DNA from: Vibrio amylolyticus
Lineage (GTDB): Bacteria > Pseudomonadota > Gammaproteobacteria > Enterobacterales > Vibrionaceae
NCBI RefSeq assembly: GCF_023145695.1
Contig: NZ_JAJHVV010000017.1
Location: forward strand, 1-64,000
DNA: 64,000 nucleotides
Direction: 5' to 3'
The translations under genes were made by a program, and so were the position numbers. The notes beneath the pieces are model-generated. The model saw only the letters and a list, made by a program, of their open reading frames with translations. It searched no databases and had not been told where the DNA came from. Shown piece by piece: positions 54,497 to 62,956 of the stretch; position 1 is the first letter of the stretch; each line of letters begins with the position of its first letter.

Positions 54497-56020
54497 ATGG
54501 GCTTAGCCATTGTTAATAGTCGTGCAAGTGTTGGAGTTGAAGCGCCCGAGGTCACGGTCGAGGTTCATATCAGTAATGGTTTACCGGGGTTTAGTTTAGT
54601 TGGCCTACCTGAAACCACCGTTAAAGAAGCAAAAGACAGAGTTCGAAGTGCGATCATCAACTCACGTTTCGAATTTCCAGCCAAACGTATTACCGTCAAC
54701 CTAGCACCCGCCGATCTTCCCAAAGAGGGAGGGCGGTTTGATTTACCTATTGCTTTGGGAATATTGGCGGCGTCTGATCAAATCCCAATCGATAAATTAT
54801 CTCAGCGAGAGTTTATAGGTGAGTTGGCTCTTTCAGGTGAACTTCGAAGAGTGAAAGGCGTTCTTCCCGCCGCGCTAGCAGCGAATTGTTCGAATCGAAG
54901 CTTAATCGTTCCACATAGTAATGGTGATCAGGCTGCTTTGGTCGGTAAAGAGAGTCATAAATCAGCACAGAGCCTGTTAGAGGTGTGTGCAGAGCTGTGT
55001 GGTCAACAACCATTGGCACTGTTTCAAACCAAGGCAAAATTCAGTGAACGTAAGTTAACCCGTGATCTTCAAGATATTATTGGCCAACAGCAAGGAAAAC
55101 GAGCGTTAGAAATTGCGGCTGCGGGAAATCATAACTTACTGTTTCTCGGTCCGCCTGGAACCGGAAAGACCATGTTAGCCTCTCGATTATGCGATTTATT
55201 ACCAGAAATGACTGAAACGGAAGCGATGGAAACGGCGTCGGTGGCTTCATTAACGCAGCAGGAGATCAATGAAGATAACTGGAAGCTAAGACCTTTTCGT
55301 TCACCACATCACTCTAGTTCCATGGCAGCGTTGGTGGGAGGAGGTTCTATTCCTAGGCCGGGCGAGATATCCCTAGCTCATAATGGGTTACTGTTTCTTG
55401 ATGAAATGCCTGAATTTGAACGTAAGGTATTGGATTCATTAAGAGAGCCACTAGAGTCAGGTGAGATTATTATCTCTCGAGCACAAGGTAAAACCCGTTT
55501 TCCAGCTCGATTTCAATTAGTTGGAGCACTGAATCCTAGCCCAACTGGGTACTACGAAGGCAGCCATACACGAACTAATCCTCAAATTATCCTACGTTAT
55601 TTGAATCGCCTGTCAGGGCCACTGTTGGACCGCTTTGATATGTCGATAGAAATCCCAGTTCTTCCGAAAGGTGTGTTGGCGGAAGGTGGCGATAGAGGAG
55701 AGCCTACGAGTGTTGTCAAACAGCGTGTAGAGGTGGCTCGAGATCGCATGCTACAAAGAAGTGGTGTTGTAAACGCACTACTTGGCAGCCGAGAGGTAGA
55801 ACGATACTGTCCGCTAGAAAAGGTGGATGCTCAGTTTTTAGAAACGGCTTTGCATCGACTAGGACTCTCTATTCGTGCATACCACCGTATTATTAAAGTG
55901 GCGCGAACCATCGCTGACTTGGAAGGAGCCGAACAGATAGCCAAACCTCATATTGCGGAGGCACTTGGCTATCGGGCTATGGATCGACTGTTAAAGCAGC
56001 TCACGCTACAAGCGGTATAA
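54497..56020 (+). CDS. comM: Branch-migration helicase ComM
   Basis: ComM is a hexameric AAA+ helicase that promotes branch migration when incoming DNA recombines during natural transformation. The 507-residue product has the N-terminal Lon-like domain (GLPGFSLVGLPETTVKEAKD, residues 28-47). Walker A GPPGTGKT is at 218-225, Walker B is LLFLDEMPEF, and the Mg chelatase-like ATPase core ends near 500. It is a single gene, 8 bases from the convergent outer-membrane protein gene. Confidence 0.95.
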   Translation: MGLAIVNSRASVGVEAPEVTVEVHISNGLPGFSLVGLPETTVKEAKDRVRSAIINSRFEFPAKRITVNLAPADLPKEGGRFDLPIALGILAASDQIPIDKLSQREFIGELALSGELRRVKGVLPAALAANCSNRSLIVPHSNGDQAALVGKESHKSAQSLLEVCAELCGQQPLALFQTKAKFSERKLTRDLQDIIGQQQGKRALEIAAAGNHNLLFLGPPGTGKTMLASRLCDLLPEMTETEAMETASVASLTQQEINEDNWKLRPFRSPHHSSSMAALVGGGSIPRPGEISLAHNGLLFLDEMPEFERKVLDSLREPLESGEIIISRAQGKTRFPARFQLVGALNPSPTGYYEGSHTRTNPQIILRYLNRLSGPLLDRFDMSIEIPVLPKGVLAEGGDRGEPTSVVKQRVEVARDRMLQRSGVVNALLGSREVERYCPLEKVDAQFLETALHRLGLSIRAYHRIIKVARTIADLEGAEQIAKPHIAEALGYRAMDRLLKQLTLQAV

Positions 56021-56028
56021 AGCTAGGA

Positions 56029-56985
56029 TTAGAATTGGTAATTAATACCCAGTGAGACGATAGTTTGTGATTCATCGTAAAAGTCGATATTCGCATCTGA
56101 CTGGTCATAGCCTAGAAATGAGATTAAAGACCAATTCTTATACCCAAGAAAGTCGACGTATTCGTAGGCGGCGAATAAGGAAAGCCCGTTGTCTGAACGG
56201 GTTTGGCCGCTAAATCGTGTGCTTTCTGCTTCATAATCTGTCTGTGAATAAGAGGCGGTTAATGCGATTTGATGTGCACCTAGAAATTGAAACACACTAA
56301 GTTCACCACGATAGCGTTCAAAACTGCTCGCGCTGCCTTCAGCTTCCTGCTTTGTGTAGGATATTGCTGGAGCAAGCATCGTTGCACGGCTTAATGGTAG
56401 GCGTACTTGCCCTTTTATAAAGTAAGTGTCAGCGTCACGAGCGAGATCGGAACCTTGCAAACTGTCTTGTTCTATCTCTTTATCCCCGTAAGCCATATCA
56501 ACAGAAAATAAGCTGCCAGCGATATTGGAAAGCTTTAAACGATAGGCGTTTCCGTCCACATCGGTCTCTTGGCGAGTGCTCTCAGTATCGTATGGATTTT
56601 GCCAAACGCTTCCTGACATCACGGTAGGAAGGTAAGCGATATCAATGGTCATTTTTGAAGAAAATTGATACTTGTAGCCCAACTGAACCGCCAGCGTACC
56701 GACGGCAATATCATCGCGAGTCGTACCAAAATAGACCTGTTGATTCGATTGTCCAAAGGTATAAGCGATATTCCCTAGCGGAGCCACAATAAATGAGTCT
56801 GTAGTCTGAGAGGGCTGACCTAAGTTGGCTAGATTAGCATCCGCATCGGTACTCAAGTTTGATTCTTGGGTGACATAGACACTGTTGAGAGATATTTCAC
56901 CGCTAAAGCCATTGCCAGCCCCAAGCTTTGCGTAACAAGACGTCGATGAAAGTAGAGCAATAAGTAACGAATAGCGAGCTTTCAT
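56029..56985 (-). CDS. DUF2860-type outer membrane beta-barrel protein
   Basis: The 318-residue product has a signal peptide ending CYA near residue 20 and many alternating hydrophobic strands. It ends in INYQF; a C-terminal phenylalanine is the usual outer-membrane barrel signal. It resembles Vibrio proteins of DUF2860, whose role is unknown. ATG at 56985 has GGAG six bases upstream. Confidence 0.8.
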   Translation of the reverse strand: MKARYSLLIALLSSTSCYAKLGAGNGFSGEISLNSVYVTQESNLSTDADANLANLGQPSQTTDSFIVAPLGNIAYTFGQSNQQVYFGTTRDDIAVGTLAVQLGYKYQFSSKMTIDIAYLPTVMSGSVWQNPYDTESTRQETDVDGNAYRLKLSNIAGSLFSVDMAYGDKEIEQDSLQGSDLARDADTYFIKGQVRLPLSRATMLAPAISYTKQEAEGSASSFERYRGELSVFQFLGAHQIALTASYSQTDYEAESTRFSGQTRSDNGLSLFAAYEYVDFLGYKNWSLISFLGYDQSDANIDFYDESQTIVSLGINYQF

Positions 56986-57066
56986 AAGGATCTCCATTTC
57001 CTTAACTATGAGGCATTACTATACGGTATGAATTATTGAAAAATAAGACTAATTGTAAGAAAAAAG

Positions 57067-57100
57067 AGATAAGAAAAAGGGAACACCGTTGTGTTCCCTT
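57067..57100 (-). terminator. Terminator after dsbA
   Basis: Perfect 10-bp stem AAGGGAACAC / GTGTTCCCTT with loop CGTT, followed leftward by T-rich sequence. Confidence 0.85.
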
Positions 57101-57123
57101 GATATTCGTTTTTAAATCGTTTT

Positions 57124-57723
57124 TTATTTGGTGAGTAAGTAGTTCACCAAGGCAAAGTATTCAGTGGTAGTTTTAATAGATTGCCCTTGAACAAGATAAC
57201 GATTATTGACAACAACAGCAGGTACGCCAGTTAGGCCACTGTCTTGGAACTGCTTATCAAAGCGGCGAACCATAGAGTCCACGGCAAAGCCGTTGTAGGC
57301 CGCATCATATTTCTTAGCATCAATACCTTCATCTAAGAACATCTGGCGCAATGCTTCTTCATTTTTAGGTGGCTGGCCCATGTTGTGAATGCGATTAAAC
57401 AAAACTGGCACCATTTTATCTTCTACTTTTAGTGCCACCATCGTTGCGTAGGCTTTGCTGACAGGAAGCCCCATTGACCCACCCATGAAAGAGACGTGGC
57501 TTTTCTGCAGTTTCGCGCCTTCAGGGAGCTGCTCTTTTAGCTGTTCAATAACCGGCTCAAGAGAGTTACAGTGTGGGCAGTAGAAAGAGAAGAACTCAGT
57601 CACAACAGGTTTTTTTGATGGCTCTAAATCTAGAACCTTATAGTGCTTTCCTTCTTCAAATTGTGCTGCGTGAGCAGAAAGGCTAAGCATCAGTGTCGCG
57701 AAAAGTGCAAACAGCTTTTTCAT
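57124..57723 (-). CDS. dsbA: Thiol:disulfide interchange protein DsbA
   Basis: DsbA is the periplasmic oxidase that inserts disulphides in exported proteins and is reoxidised by DsbB. The 199-residue product has a signal peptide ending AHAA (near residue 20), the active site CPHC at residues 49-52 and the cis-proline GVPAV. ATG at 57723 is chosen because GGAG is six bases upstream. It lies 37 bases after srkA, the same yihE-dsbA pair as in E. coli. Confidence 0.96.
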   Translation of the reverse strand: MKKLFALFATLMLSLSAHAAQFEEGKHYKVLDLEPSKKPVVTEFFSFYCPHCNSLEPVIEQLKEQLPEGAKLQKSHVSFMGGSMGLPVSKAYATMVALKVEDKMVPVLFNRIHNMGQPPKNEEALRQMFLDEGIDAKKYDAAYNGFAVDSMVRRFDKQFQDSGLTGVPAVVVNNRYLVQGQSIKTTTEYFALVNYLLTK

Positions 57724-57760
57724 TGGTATCTCCATATTCTATTTATTAGGCAGCTGCCCA

Positions 57761-58747
57761 TTACCATTGAGGCGTCAGTGTGAGTGAAGGTTCACTTAAA
57801 GCCGCAATTTGTTCTTTAAAACCTAAGACTTGGCTTTCCCAGTATTTTGGATCATTAAACCAAGGAAAAGCGAGTGGAAAAGCAGGATCTTGCCATCTTT
57901 TCGCTAGCCAAGCCATATAGTAGACCATTCGTAGACCGCGTAGAGGCTCAATAAGTTTCAGTTGAGAGTGATCAAAATCACAAAACTCTTGATAAGACTC
58001 CAAAATGATATCGAGCTGAGTCAGTTTGTCATTTCTATCACCATTGAGTAGCATCCAAAGATCTTGAATAGCAGGCCCATTTCTAGAGTCATCAAGATCG
58101 ACAAACATCGGGCCATCACGCCATAGAATATTACCTGGGTGACAGTCTCCATGAAGTCGAATCATGCTGACATTGGGTTGCCACTGCTCTTCTAGCCGAG
58201 AGATGAGCAAGTCCAAATCACTGAAGAAGGCATTTTCTAAGTGCATTGGAATAAACGTCGAGTTTTCTAGTAGTTTCTTAGGTTGGTGAAGGTATTCATC
58301 AAGTGAGATGGTTGGTCTGTGAGCAAAAGTGCACTGCTGTCCGACTTGATGGATACGACCTAAAAATCGCCCAACGCCTTCGAGTTGATCGAAATTATCG
58401 ACTTCAAACTGTCTTCCTCCAACACTGACAAATAAGGCAAATAGATAGCCTTGATATTGATGCAAGGTGTGGCCATTGATTCTGCAAGGTGGCGCGACGG
58501 GGACTTCTGCATCGTGTAACTCAAGGGTAAAGTCATGCTCTTCTTGAATTTGCAGCGTATTCCAACGTTCGGGGCGGTAGAACTTCACCACATAGCGCTG
58601 GCGCTCCTCGTCCGTAAATTGATAGACGCGGTTTTCATAACTGTTGAGTGGTAAAAAACCCGATTCAACGCGAATTCCGATACTTTCTAGGGCGTACCAC
58701 ATGAAGTCGGGTGTGAGAGCATTAAAGTTAAACGCTTGTTCTGTCAT
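57761..58747 (-). CDS. srkA: Stress response kinase A
   Basis: SrkA (YihE) is a cytosolic Ser/Thr kinase of the choline-kinase-like fold. In E. coli it counters stress-induced death and MazF-related killing and is Cpx-controlled. The 328-residue product has the catalytic loop LHGDCHPGNIL and the metal-binding FVDLDDSRNGP, equal to the family pattern. It is co-directional with dsbA. Confidence 0.93.
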   Translation of the reverse strand: MTEQAFNFNALTPDFMWYALESIGIRVESGFLPLNSYENRVYQFTDEERQRYVVKFYRPERWNTLQIQEEHDFTLELHDAEVPVAPPCRINGHTLHQYQGYLFALFVSVGGRQFEVDNFDQLEGVGRFLGRIHQVGQQCTFAHRPTISLDEYLHQPKKLLENSTFIPMHLENAFFSDLDLLISRLEEQWQPNVSMIRLHGDCHPGNILWRDGPMFVDLDDSRNGPAIQDLWMLLNGDRNDKLTQLDIILESYQEFCDFDHSQLKLIEPLRGLRMVYYMAWLAKRWQDPAFPLAFPWFNDPKYWESQVLGFKEQIAALSEPSLTLTPQW

Positions 58748-58752
58748 AAATT

Positions 58753-58777
58753 AAAAAGGCCCATTGCTGAGCCTTTT
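58753..58777 (-). terminator. Hairpin between ccoG and srkA
   Basis: AAAAGGC / GCCTTTT around a 10-base loop, in the 57-base gap after the ccoG stop and before the srkA start. In the leftward direction it is followed by TAATTT, so it may be a weak terminator of ccoG. Confidence 0.55.
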
Positions 58778-58804
58778 CCATATTAATTATTTAGAGTGTA
58801 TCGA

Positions 58805-60223
58805 CTAGAGCTCGCCAATAAATCGACTTTCTACTTCTATACTGAAGTCATTACTGTCTGACAGTATAAACTGAATTGTGGTGACAGGAGTGGTTAACTT
58901 CTCTGGATCGATACCTAAACTCATTGGCAGGTTGAGAACTTCACCAGGTTCAACATGGACGGTTTGTCGCCCATACCAGGTGACATCGGTTAGCCCCGAG
59001 ACATCCAACTGGTAGCTTTGGGTTTGCTGAGTTTTGTTGATGACTTTGAGGGTGTAGGTATTTTCAATTTCACCCGCATTGTTCTCTCTAAATAATTGGC
59101 TTCTATCACGTATAACACTGAGCCCAGCAGGTTCAACACTGGCGACTTGAGCGAAGAATAAGCCGATCATTACAACGAAGATCAAGCCGTAACCGATTAG
59201 TTTTGGTCGCATGATATCGGTTTTGTGTCCTTCTAAGCGATGCTCTGTGGTGTAGCTGATAAGGCCTTTTTTGTAGTTCATCCGCTCCATGGTTTTGTCA
59301 CAAGCATCAATACAAGCACCACAGTTAATACATTCGTATTGAAGGCCATCACGGATATCGATTCCCGTTGGGCAGACCTGAACACACAAATCACAATCAA
59401 TACAATCGCCTAACCCGAGCGCTTTGGGATCGGCTTTTCGGCCTCGTGGACCTCTGCTTTCTCCGCGTTGAGTATCGTAACCGACGATAAAGGTGTCCTT
59501 ATCAAACATAGCGGACTGGAAGCGCGCATATGGACACATGTGTAAGCAGACAATCGAACGCATCCAACCGGCATTGGCATAAGTACACGCTGCAAAGAAT
59601 AATACCCAGAAGATAGGCCAAAATGAGCCGCTAAAGGTAAAGAAGCCAATAATGAGTTCATTGATTGGAATGAAGTAGCCCACAAAGGTAAAGCCGGTGG
59701 CGAGTGCGATGGCTATCCATGCGCAGTGCTTCAATGTTTTTCTTACGATAAGCTTTGAGGTGAGTTTTCCTGAGTCTTGTTTGCGCCGCTTGTTCGCGCT
59801 TCCTTCCAGTTTTTCTTCAAACCAAATGTACATAAAGGTCCATACGGTTTGCGGACAAAGATAACCACACCAGACTCGTCCTAAAAAGGTGGTCAGGAAA
59901 AACAGACCAAAGGCAGCAATCATAAACAGAAGAGCTAATAGGGTGAGATCTTGTGGGTAAAGCGTGGTGCCAAAGAAGTTAAACTGTTGGCTTGCAATAT
60001 CTAATAGAACCGCCTGACGTTCACCGTAAGGAATCCATGGCACCATGGCAAACATGACCAATAAAAACCACCCACCGTAACGACGCAGTTTTTGAAATAC
60101 CCCCTTACTCTCTCTTACGTAAATGCCGCTGCTTGGGTTAAATCGATCCTTTTTCCCTTTATGGGTTTTGGGATTAAACGTTTTGGGCGTCACGTCTTTA
60201 ATATCGATCTTATCCTGACTCAT
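58805..60223 (-). CDS. ccoG: Cytochrome c oxidase accessory protein CcoG
   Basis: CcoG (RdxA/FixG) is a membrane iron-sulphur protein that reduces copper for cbb3-oxidase assembly. The 472-residue product has several membrane helices and CGYLCPQTVW. A ferredoxin domain follows with CIDCDLCVQVCP and CINCGACIDACD (two 4Fe-4S sites) and a C-terminal immunoglobulin-like domain. No ccoNOPQ gene lies in the window. Confidence 0.93.
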   Translation of the reverse strand: MSQDKIDIKDVTPKTFNPKTHKGKKDRFNPSSGIYVRESKGVFQKLRRYGGWFLLVMFAMVPWIPYGERQAVLLDIASQQFNFFGTTLYPQDLTLLALLFMIAAFGLFFLTTFLGRVWCGYLCPQTVWTFMYIWFEEKLEGSANKRRKQDSGKLTSKLIVRKTLKHCAWIAIALATGFTFVGYFIPINELIIGFFTFSGSFWPIFWVLFFAACTYANAGWMRSIVCLHMCPYARFQSAMFDKDTFIVGYDTQRGESRGPRGRKADPKALGLGDCIDCDLCVQVCPTGIDIRDGLQYECINCGACIDACDKTMERMNYKKGLISYTTEHRLEGHKTDIMRPKLIGYGLIFVVMIGLFFAQVASVEPAGLSVIRDRSQLFRENNAGEIENTYTLKVINKTQQTQSYQLDVSGLTDVTWYGRQTVHVEPGEVLNLPMSLGIDPEKLTTPVTTIQFILSDSNDFSIEVESRFIGEL

Positions 60224-60445
60224 GAAGTCATCCTTTTCTTGGGGCTATTCGGTGCGAATTCTCGTGTTCGCACTCTTCCGACATTGCCATTTAGCTGGCT
60301 GGTTTAATTCATATAAAAGTGAATCAATACCATCTCAATCTTTATAAGGGCGTTATTATATAGTGTATAGCGAAGTTAATTGTTTAACATTAGCCACAGT
60401 TCGTAACAATAAATGTATAACAGATGAGCCACTTACGGCTAAAAA

Positions 60446-60475
60446 TAAAAAAGCGACCTAGATAGGTCGCTTTTT
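60446..60475 (-). terminator. Terminator after yihD
   Basis: Palindrome AAAAAGCGACCTA / TAGGTCGCTTTTT with two central bases. It lies 18 bases after the yihD stop. Confidence 0.85.
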
Positions 60476-60492
60476 CACATGATGATTAACGG

Positions 60493-60759
60493 TTATTTTA
60501 CAATGCCTCGGGCACGTAAAATAGCAGTTTTGAAGTCATCTTCTTGGTCTTTTTTCAGGCCAGGGATCATTTCTGTTTTCTCACTATTGCGCATTTTTAG
60601 ATGATAAATCAGTACGTCGTCGGTGAGATCTTCCAGCTTATTTTCGTAACCTGCTTCTTGAGCGAGCTTTACAATAAACTGCATCATGTTTAACTCTTGA
60701 TCTTTCTGCCACTCAGGCTCGAGTAGTTCAAGTAACTCTTCAATACGATGACACTTCAC
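60493..60759 (-). CDS. yihD: YihD family protein (DUF1040)
   Basis: The 88-residue product is mostly helical and acidic, with MKCHRIEELLELLEPEWQKD at the start, typical of DUF1040. The function is unknown. In E. coli yihD lies upstream of srkA-dsbA; here ccoG separates them. Confidence 0.88.
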   Translation of the reverse strand: MKCHRIEELLELLEPEWQKDQELNMMQFIVKLAQEAGYENKLEDLTDDVLIYHLKMRNSEKTEMIPGLKKDQEDDFKTAILRARGIVK

Positions 60760-60842
60760 TTTTTTCTCTCGTTGTTATCATTATCAGTGGGCAATGTACC
60801 AAAAATGGGATTTAAATCTAGGTTTGAAAGTGTGCAGACGTA

Positions 60843-60870
60843 AAAAAGCGCAGTGAGGACTGCGCTTTTT
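60843..60870. terminator. Terminator of the small 60.9-kb reading frame
   Basis: Perfect 12-bp stem AAAAAGCGCAGT / ACTGCGCTTTTT with loop GAGG, usable from both sides. In the leftward direction it directly follows the stop at 60872, which supports that a transcript ends here. Confidence 0.88.
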
Positions 60871-60871
60871 A

Positions 60872-61039
60872 TTAAGCCGCTTTAGTTTCAGTTGTTGGGT
60901 CAGACACTGTGCGAGCTGTCTTTTCCGCTAACGTCATCGCGGGTGCTGCTGGTTTTGATGTCGGAGCAGTAGCAAAGCCACTACGACGACGAGACGCACT
61001 ACGGTTTGAGTGCGCAAACCTGACGGGTGTTGGGCGCAT
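60872..61039 (-). CDS. Small basic protein, unknown (55 residues)
   Basis: This short reading frame encodes a protein rich in Arg, Ser, Ala and Thr. It starts MRPTPVRFAHSNRSASRRRS, with a basic N-terminal half and a more neutral, acidic-dotted C-terminal half. An AGG lies eight bases upstream of the ATG. A perfect terminator follows at once. No family recognised. The strong terminator and upstream coding-like frame are why I list it; it could also be part of an RNA gene. Confidence 0.5.
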   Translation of the reverse strand: MRPTPVRFAHSNRSASRRRSGFATAPTSKPAAPAMTLAEKTARTVSDPTTETKAA

Positions 61040-61385
61040 TAATTTACCTAACTGTCAGGCACATCCATTGCCAATCTAATGGCCTAAATCGCCATGAGTT
61101 GAGCTTCAATTGCTTGAAGGGTGGCTCTTCTGGCTTTCGCCAATCCAAATAACGATTCAGGAGTGGTGATATGCAAGCATATCAAAACTAGATTAGCACC
61201 AACCTTTTGATTGGTCGATATCTAAACAACCTATTTGATTTGTTATTATGATAATAATGTGATCAGAATGTAATCCTATAACTTAGCCCTGAATGGTAAA
61301 CAAGGCGACCGAGCAAAATCATGCTTGCTCGATTGAGTTAAGACAGGGTTCGTGGTTACTATGAGGTTTCATCAAGGAGGTGTGT
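61040..61385. other. Gap before the Spo0M-like gene, with a coding-like 30-codon frame
   Basis: The left part holds a leftward frame from TTG at 61176 to TAG at 61084, reading MHITTPESLFGLAKARRATL then QAIEAQLMAI. Its composition looks coding, but no clear ribosome-binding site is visible. GATATGC-AA-GCATATC (61168-61183) is a perfect palindrome. The right part carries the promoter of the rightward gene, with AAGGAGG just before its start. No other gene seen. Confidence 0.45.
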
Positions 61386-62180
61386 ATGTCGTTTTTTAAG
61401 AAAACCCTCGCAAGCTTTGGAATTGGATCGGCCAAGGTCGATTCAGTATTACAACAAGAAGTGCTGTACCCCGGGCAAGGGGTGAATGTGACTATTCATG
61501 TATATGGCGGTTCAAGTGAGCAAGAGATTGATAACATTGAGCTAAAACTCTGCTGCCGTTATGTCGATGAAGTTCCAATTGATAAAGGCGAAAGAGGCGA
61601 AGGTGAGCGAACTCGTCGTGTTAATCAAAGTTACACATTGGCGAAGTGGAGCCTGCCATATGCATTCACCATTAAACCGGGTGAAGAGAGAGACTTTAAT
61701 GTTGAACTCGACGTTCCACTCAATACACCAGTGACAATCGGCGATGCCAAAGTATGGCTTGAAACTGGCTTAGATATCTCAATGGCGATTGACCCAACCG
61801 ATAAGGATATTTTAACGGTACGTCCAGATCCTATTATGGATGGTATTTTTACGGCGCTAGAAGAGCAGGGTCTGCGGATCAGGCAGGTTGAATGTGAAGC
61901 GGTAAAAGGGTTTGAGCTTCCGTTTGTACAAGAGTTCGAATTTGTCCCGACCACTGGCCCATATCACGGTCGTTGGCGAGAGCTAGAGATCGTTGCCCAT
62001 AATACCGGTGATGCCATTAAGCTATGGTTTGAGGTGGACAGAAACCGTCAAGGTGCGAAAGGGATGTTAGCAAGCCTACTGGGTATTGGAGAGTTAAAAA
62101 GAGAGTTGGTTATCTCACTGGATACTCAGCCCGAGGCCGCAGGCCAAAAGGTTCTCGAATTTTTAGACAGTACTTGCTGA
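61386..62180 (+). CDS. Spo0M-like protein (sporulation-control domain family)
   Basis: The 264-residue product matches the Spo0M family, whose N-terminal half is an arrestin-like beta-sandwich (FFKKTLASFGIGSAKVDSVL and VLYPGQGVNVTIHVYGGSSE). ATG at 61386 follows AAGGAGG by five bases, so it is preferred to the GTG two codons upstream. In Bacillus Spo0M affects sporulation and cell shape. In a non-spore-forming vibrio the role is unknown. Confidence 0.88.
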   Translation: MSFFKKTLASFGIGSAKVDSVLQQEVLYPGQGVNVTIHVYGGSSEQEIDNIELKLCCRYVDEVPIDKGERGEGERTRRVNQSYTLAKWSLPYAFTIKPGEERDFNVELDVPLNTPVTIGDAKVWLETGLDISMAIDPTDKDILTVRPDPIMDGIFTALEEQGLRIRQVECEAVKGFELPFVQEFEFVPTTGPYHGRWRELEIVAHNTGDAIKLWFEVDRNRQGAKGMLASLLGIGELKRELVISLDTQPEAAGQKVLEFLDSTC

Positions 62181-62282
62181 GGATACAAGTACCAATAGGT
62201 TAAAAAGTTTAAGCGTACACCTGTAAGCTTAAATGTGTCATACTGCCAGTCATTGGGATTAGTTCTCTAGATTGGTAGTATT

Positions 62283-62942
62283 ATGACAACAGTAGTTAGT
62301 TCGGAATATTCAGCTCGTGAAGAGCGAGCAAACTCAATCAGCCATGGCCTTGGTGTTCTTTTTGGTCTGGTTGCCTTGATGCTGCTGTTACAGAAATCGA
62401 TATCAGCGCAAGGGGACACATTAACGCTTGTTAGCATGAGCCTTTATGGCGCGAGCATCATTGTTCTATTTCTTGCCTCTACCTTGTATCATTCAATTTC
62501 TCGACCCAATGCCAAGCGTTGGCTGAAAACGTTTGACCATTGTGCGATTTACCTGCTCATAGCGGGAAGCTACACCCCTTATCTGCTAGTGGGCCTAAGA
62601 ACACCTTTAGCGATTGGCTTGATGGTGGTGATCTGGTTGATTGCTTTAGTTGGCATCATCATGAAGCTTTTCTTTGTCTATCGTTTTAAAAAAGCGTCAC
62701 TGATTACCTACCTTGCGATGGGATGGTTATCTGTCGTGGTGATTTATCAACTCGCGTTAAATATTGATACGGGGGGATTGGTATTATTAGCGGTGGGTGG
62801 CCTTGTTTATTCGCTTGGCGTGGTTTTCTATGTGATGAAAAGTATTCCCTATAACCACGCCATTTGGCACCTGTTTGTTTTGGGAGGGAGTATGTGTCAT
62901 TTCCTCTCTATTTATCTCTATATTACGCCAGTTTCAGCGTAA
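62283..62942 (+). CDS. trhA: Hemolysin III / TrhA family membrane protein
   Basis: This is a seven-helix protein of 219 residues in the HlyIII/PAQR superfamily, related to E. coli TrhA (YqfA), linked to membrane energetics. The metal-site residues of PAQR proteins are visible: STLYHSISRP, DHCAIYLLIAGSYTP, and the histidines in YNHAIWHLFVLGGSMCHF. It converges on the trkH gene 14 bases away. Hemolysin activity is not implied by the family name. Confidence 0.9.
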   Translation: MTTVVSSEYSAREERANSISHGLGVLFGLVALMLLLQKSISAQGDTLTLVSMSLYGASIIVLFLASTLYHSISRPNAKRWLKTFDHCAIYLLIAGSYTPYLLVGLRTPLAIGLMVVIWLIALVGIIMKLFFVYRFKKASLITYLAMGWLSVVVIYQLALNIDTGGLVLLAVGGLVYSLGVVFYVMKSIPYNHAIWHLFVLGGSMCHFLSIYLYITPVSA

Positions 62943-62956
62943 GTTGATGGCTAGTA

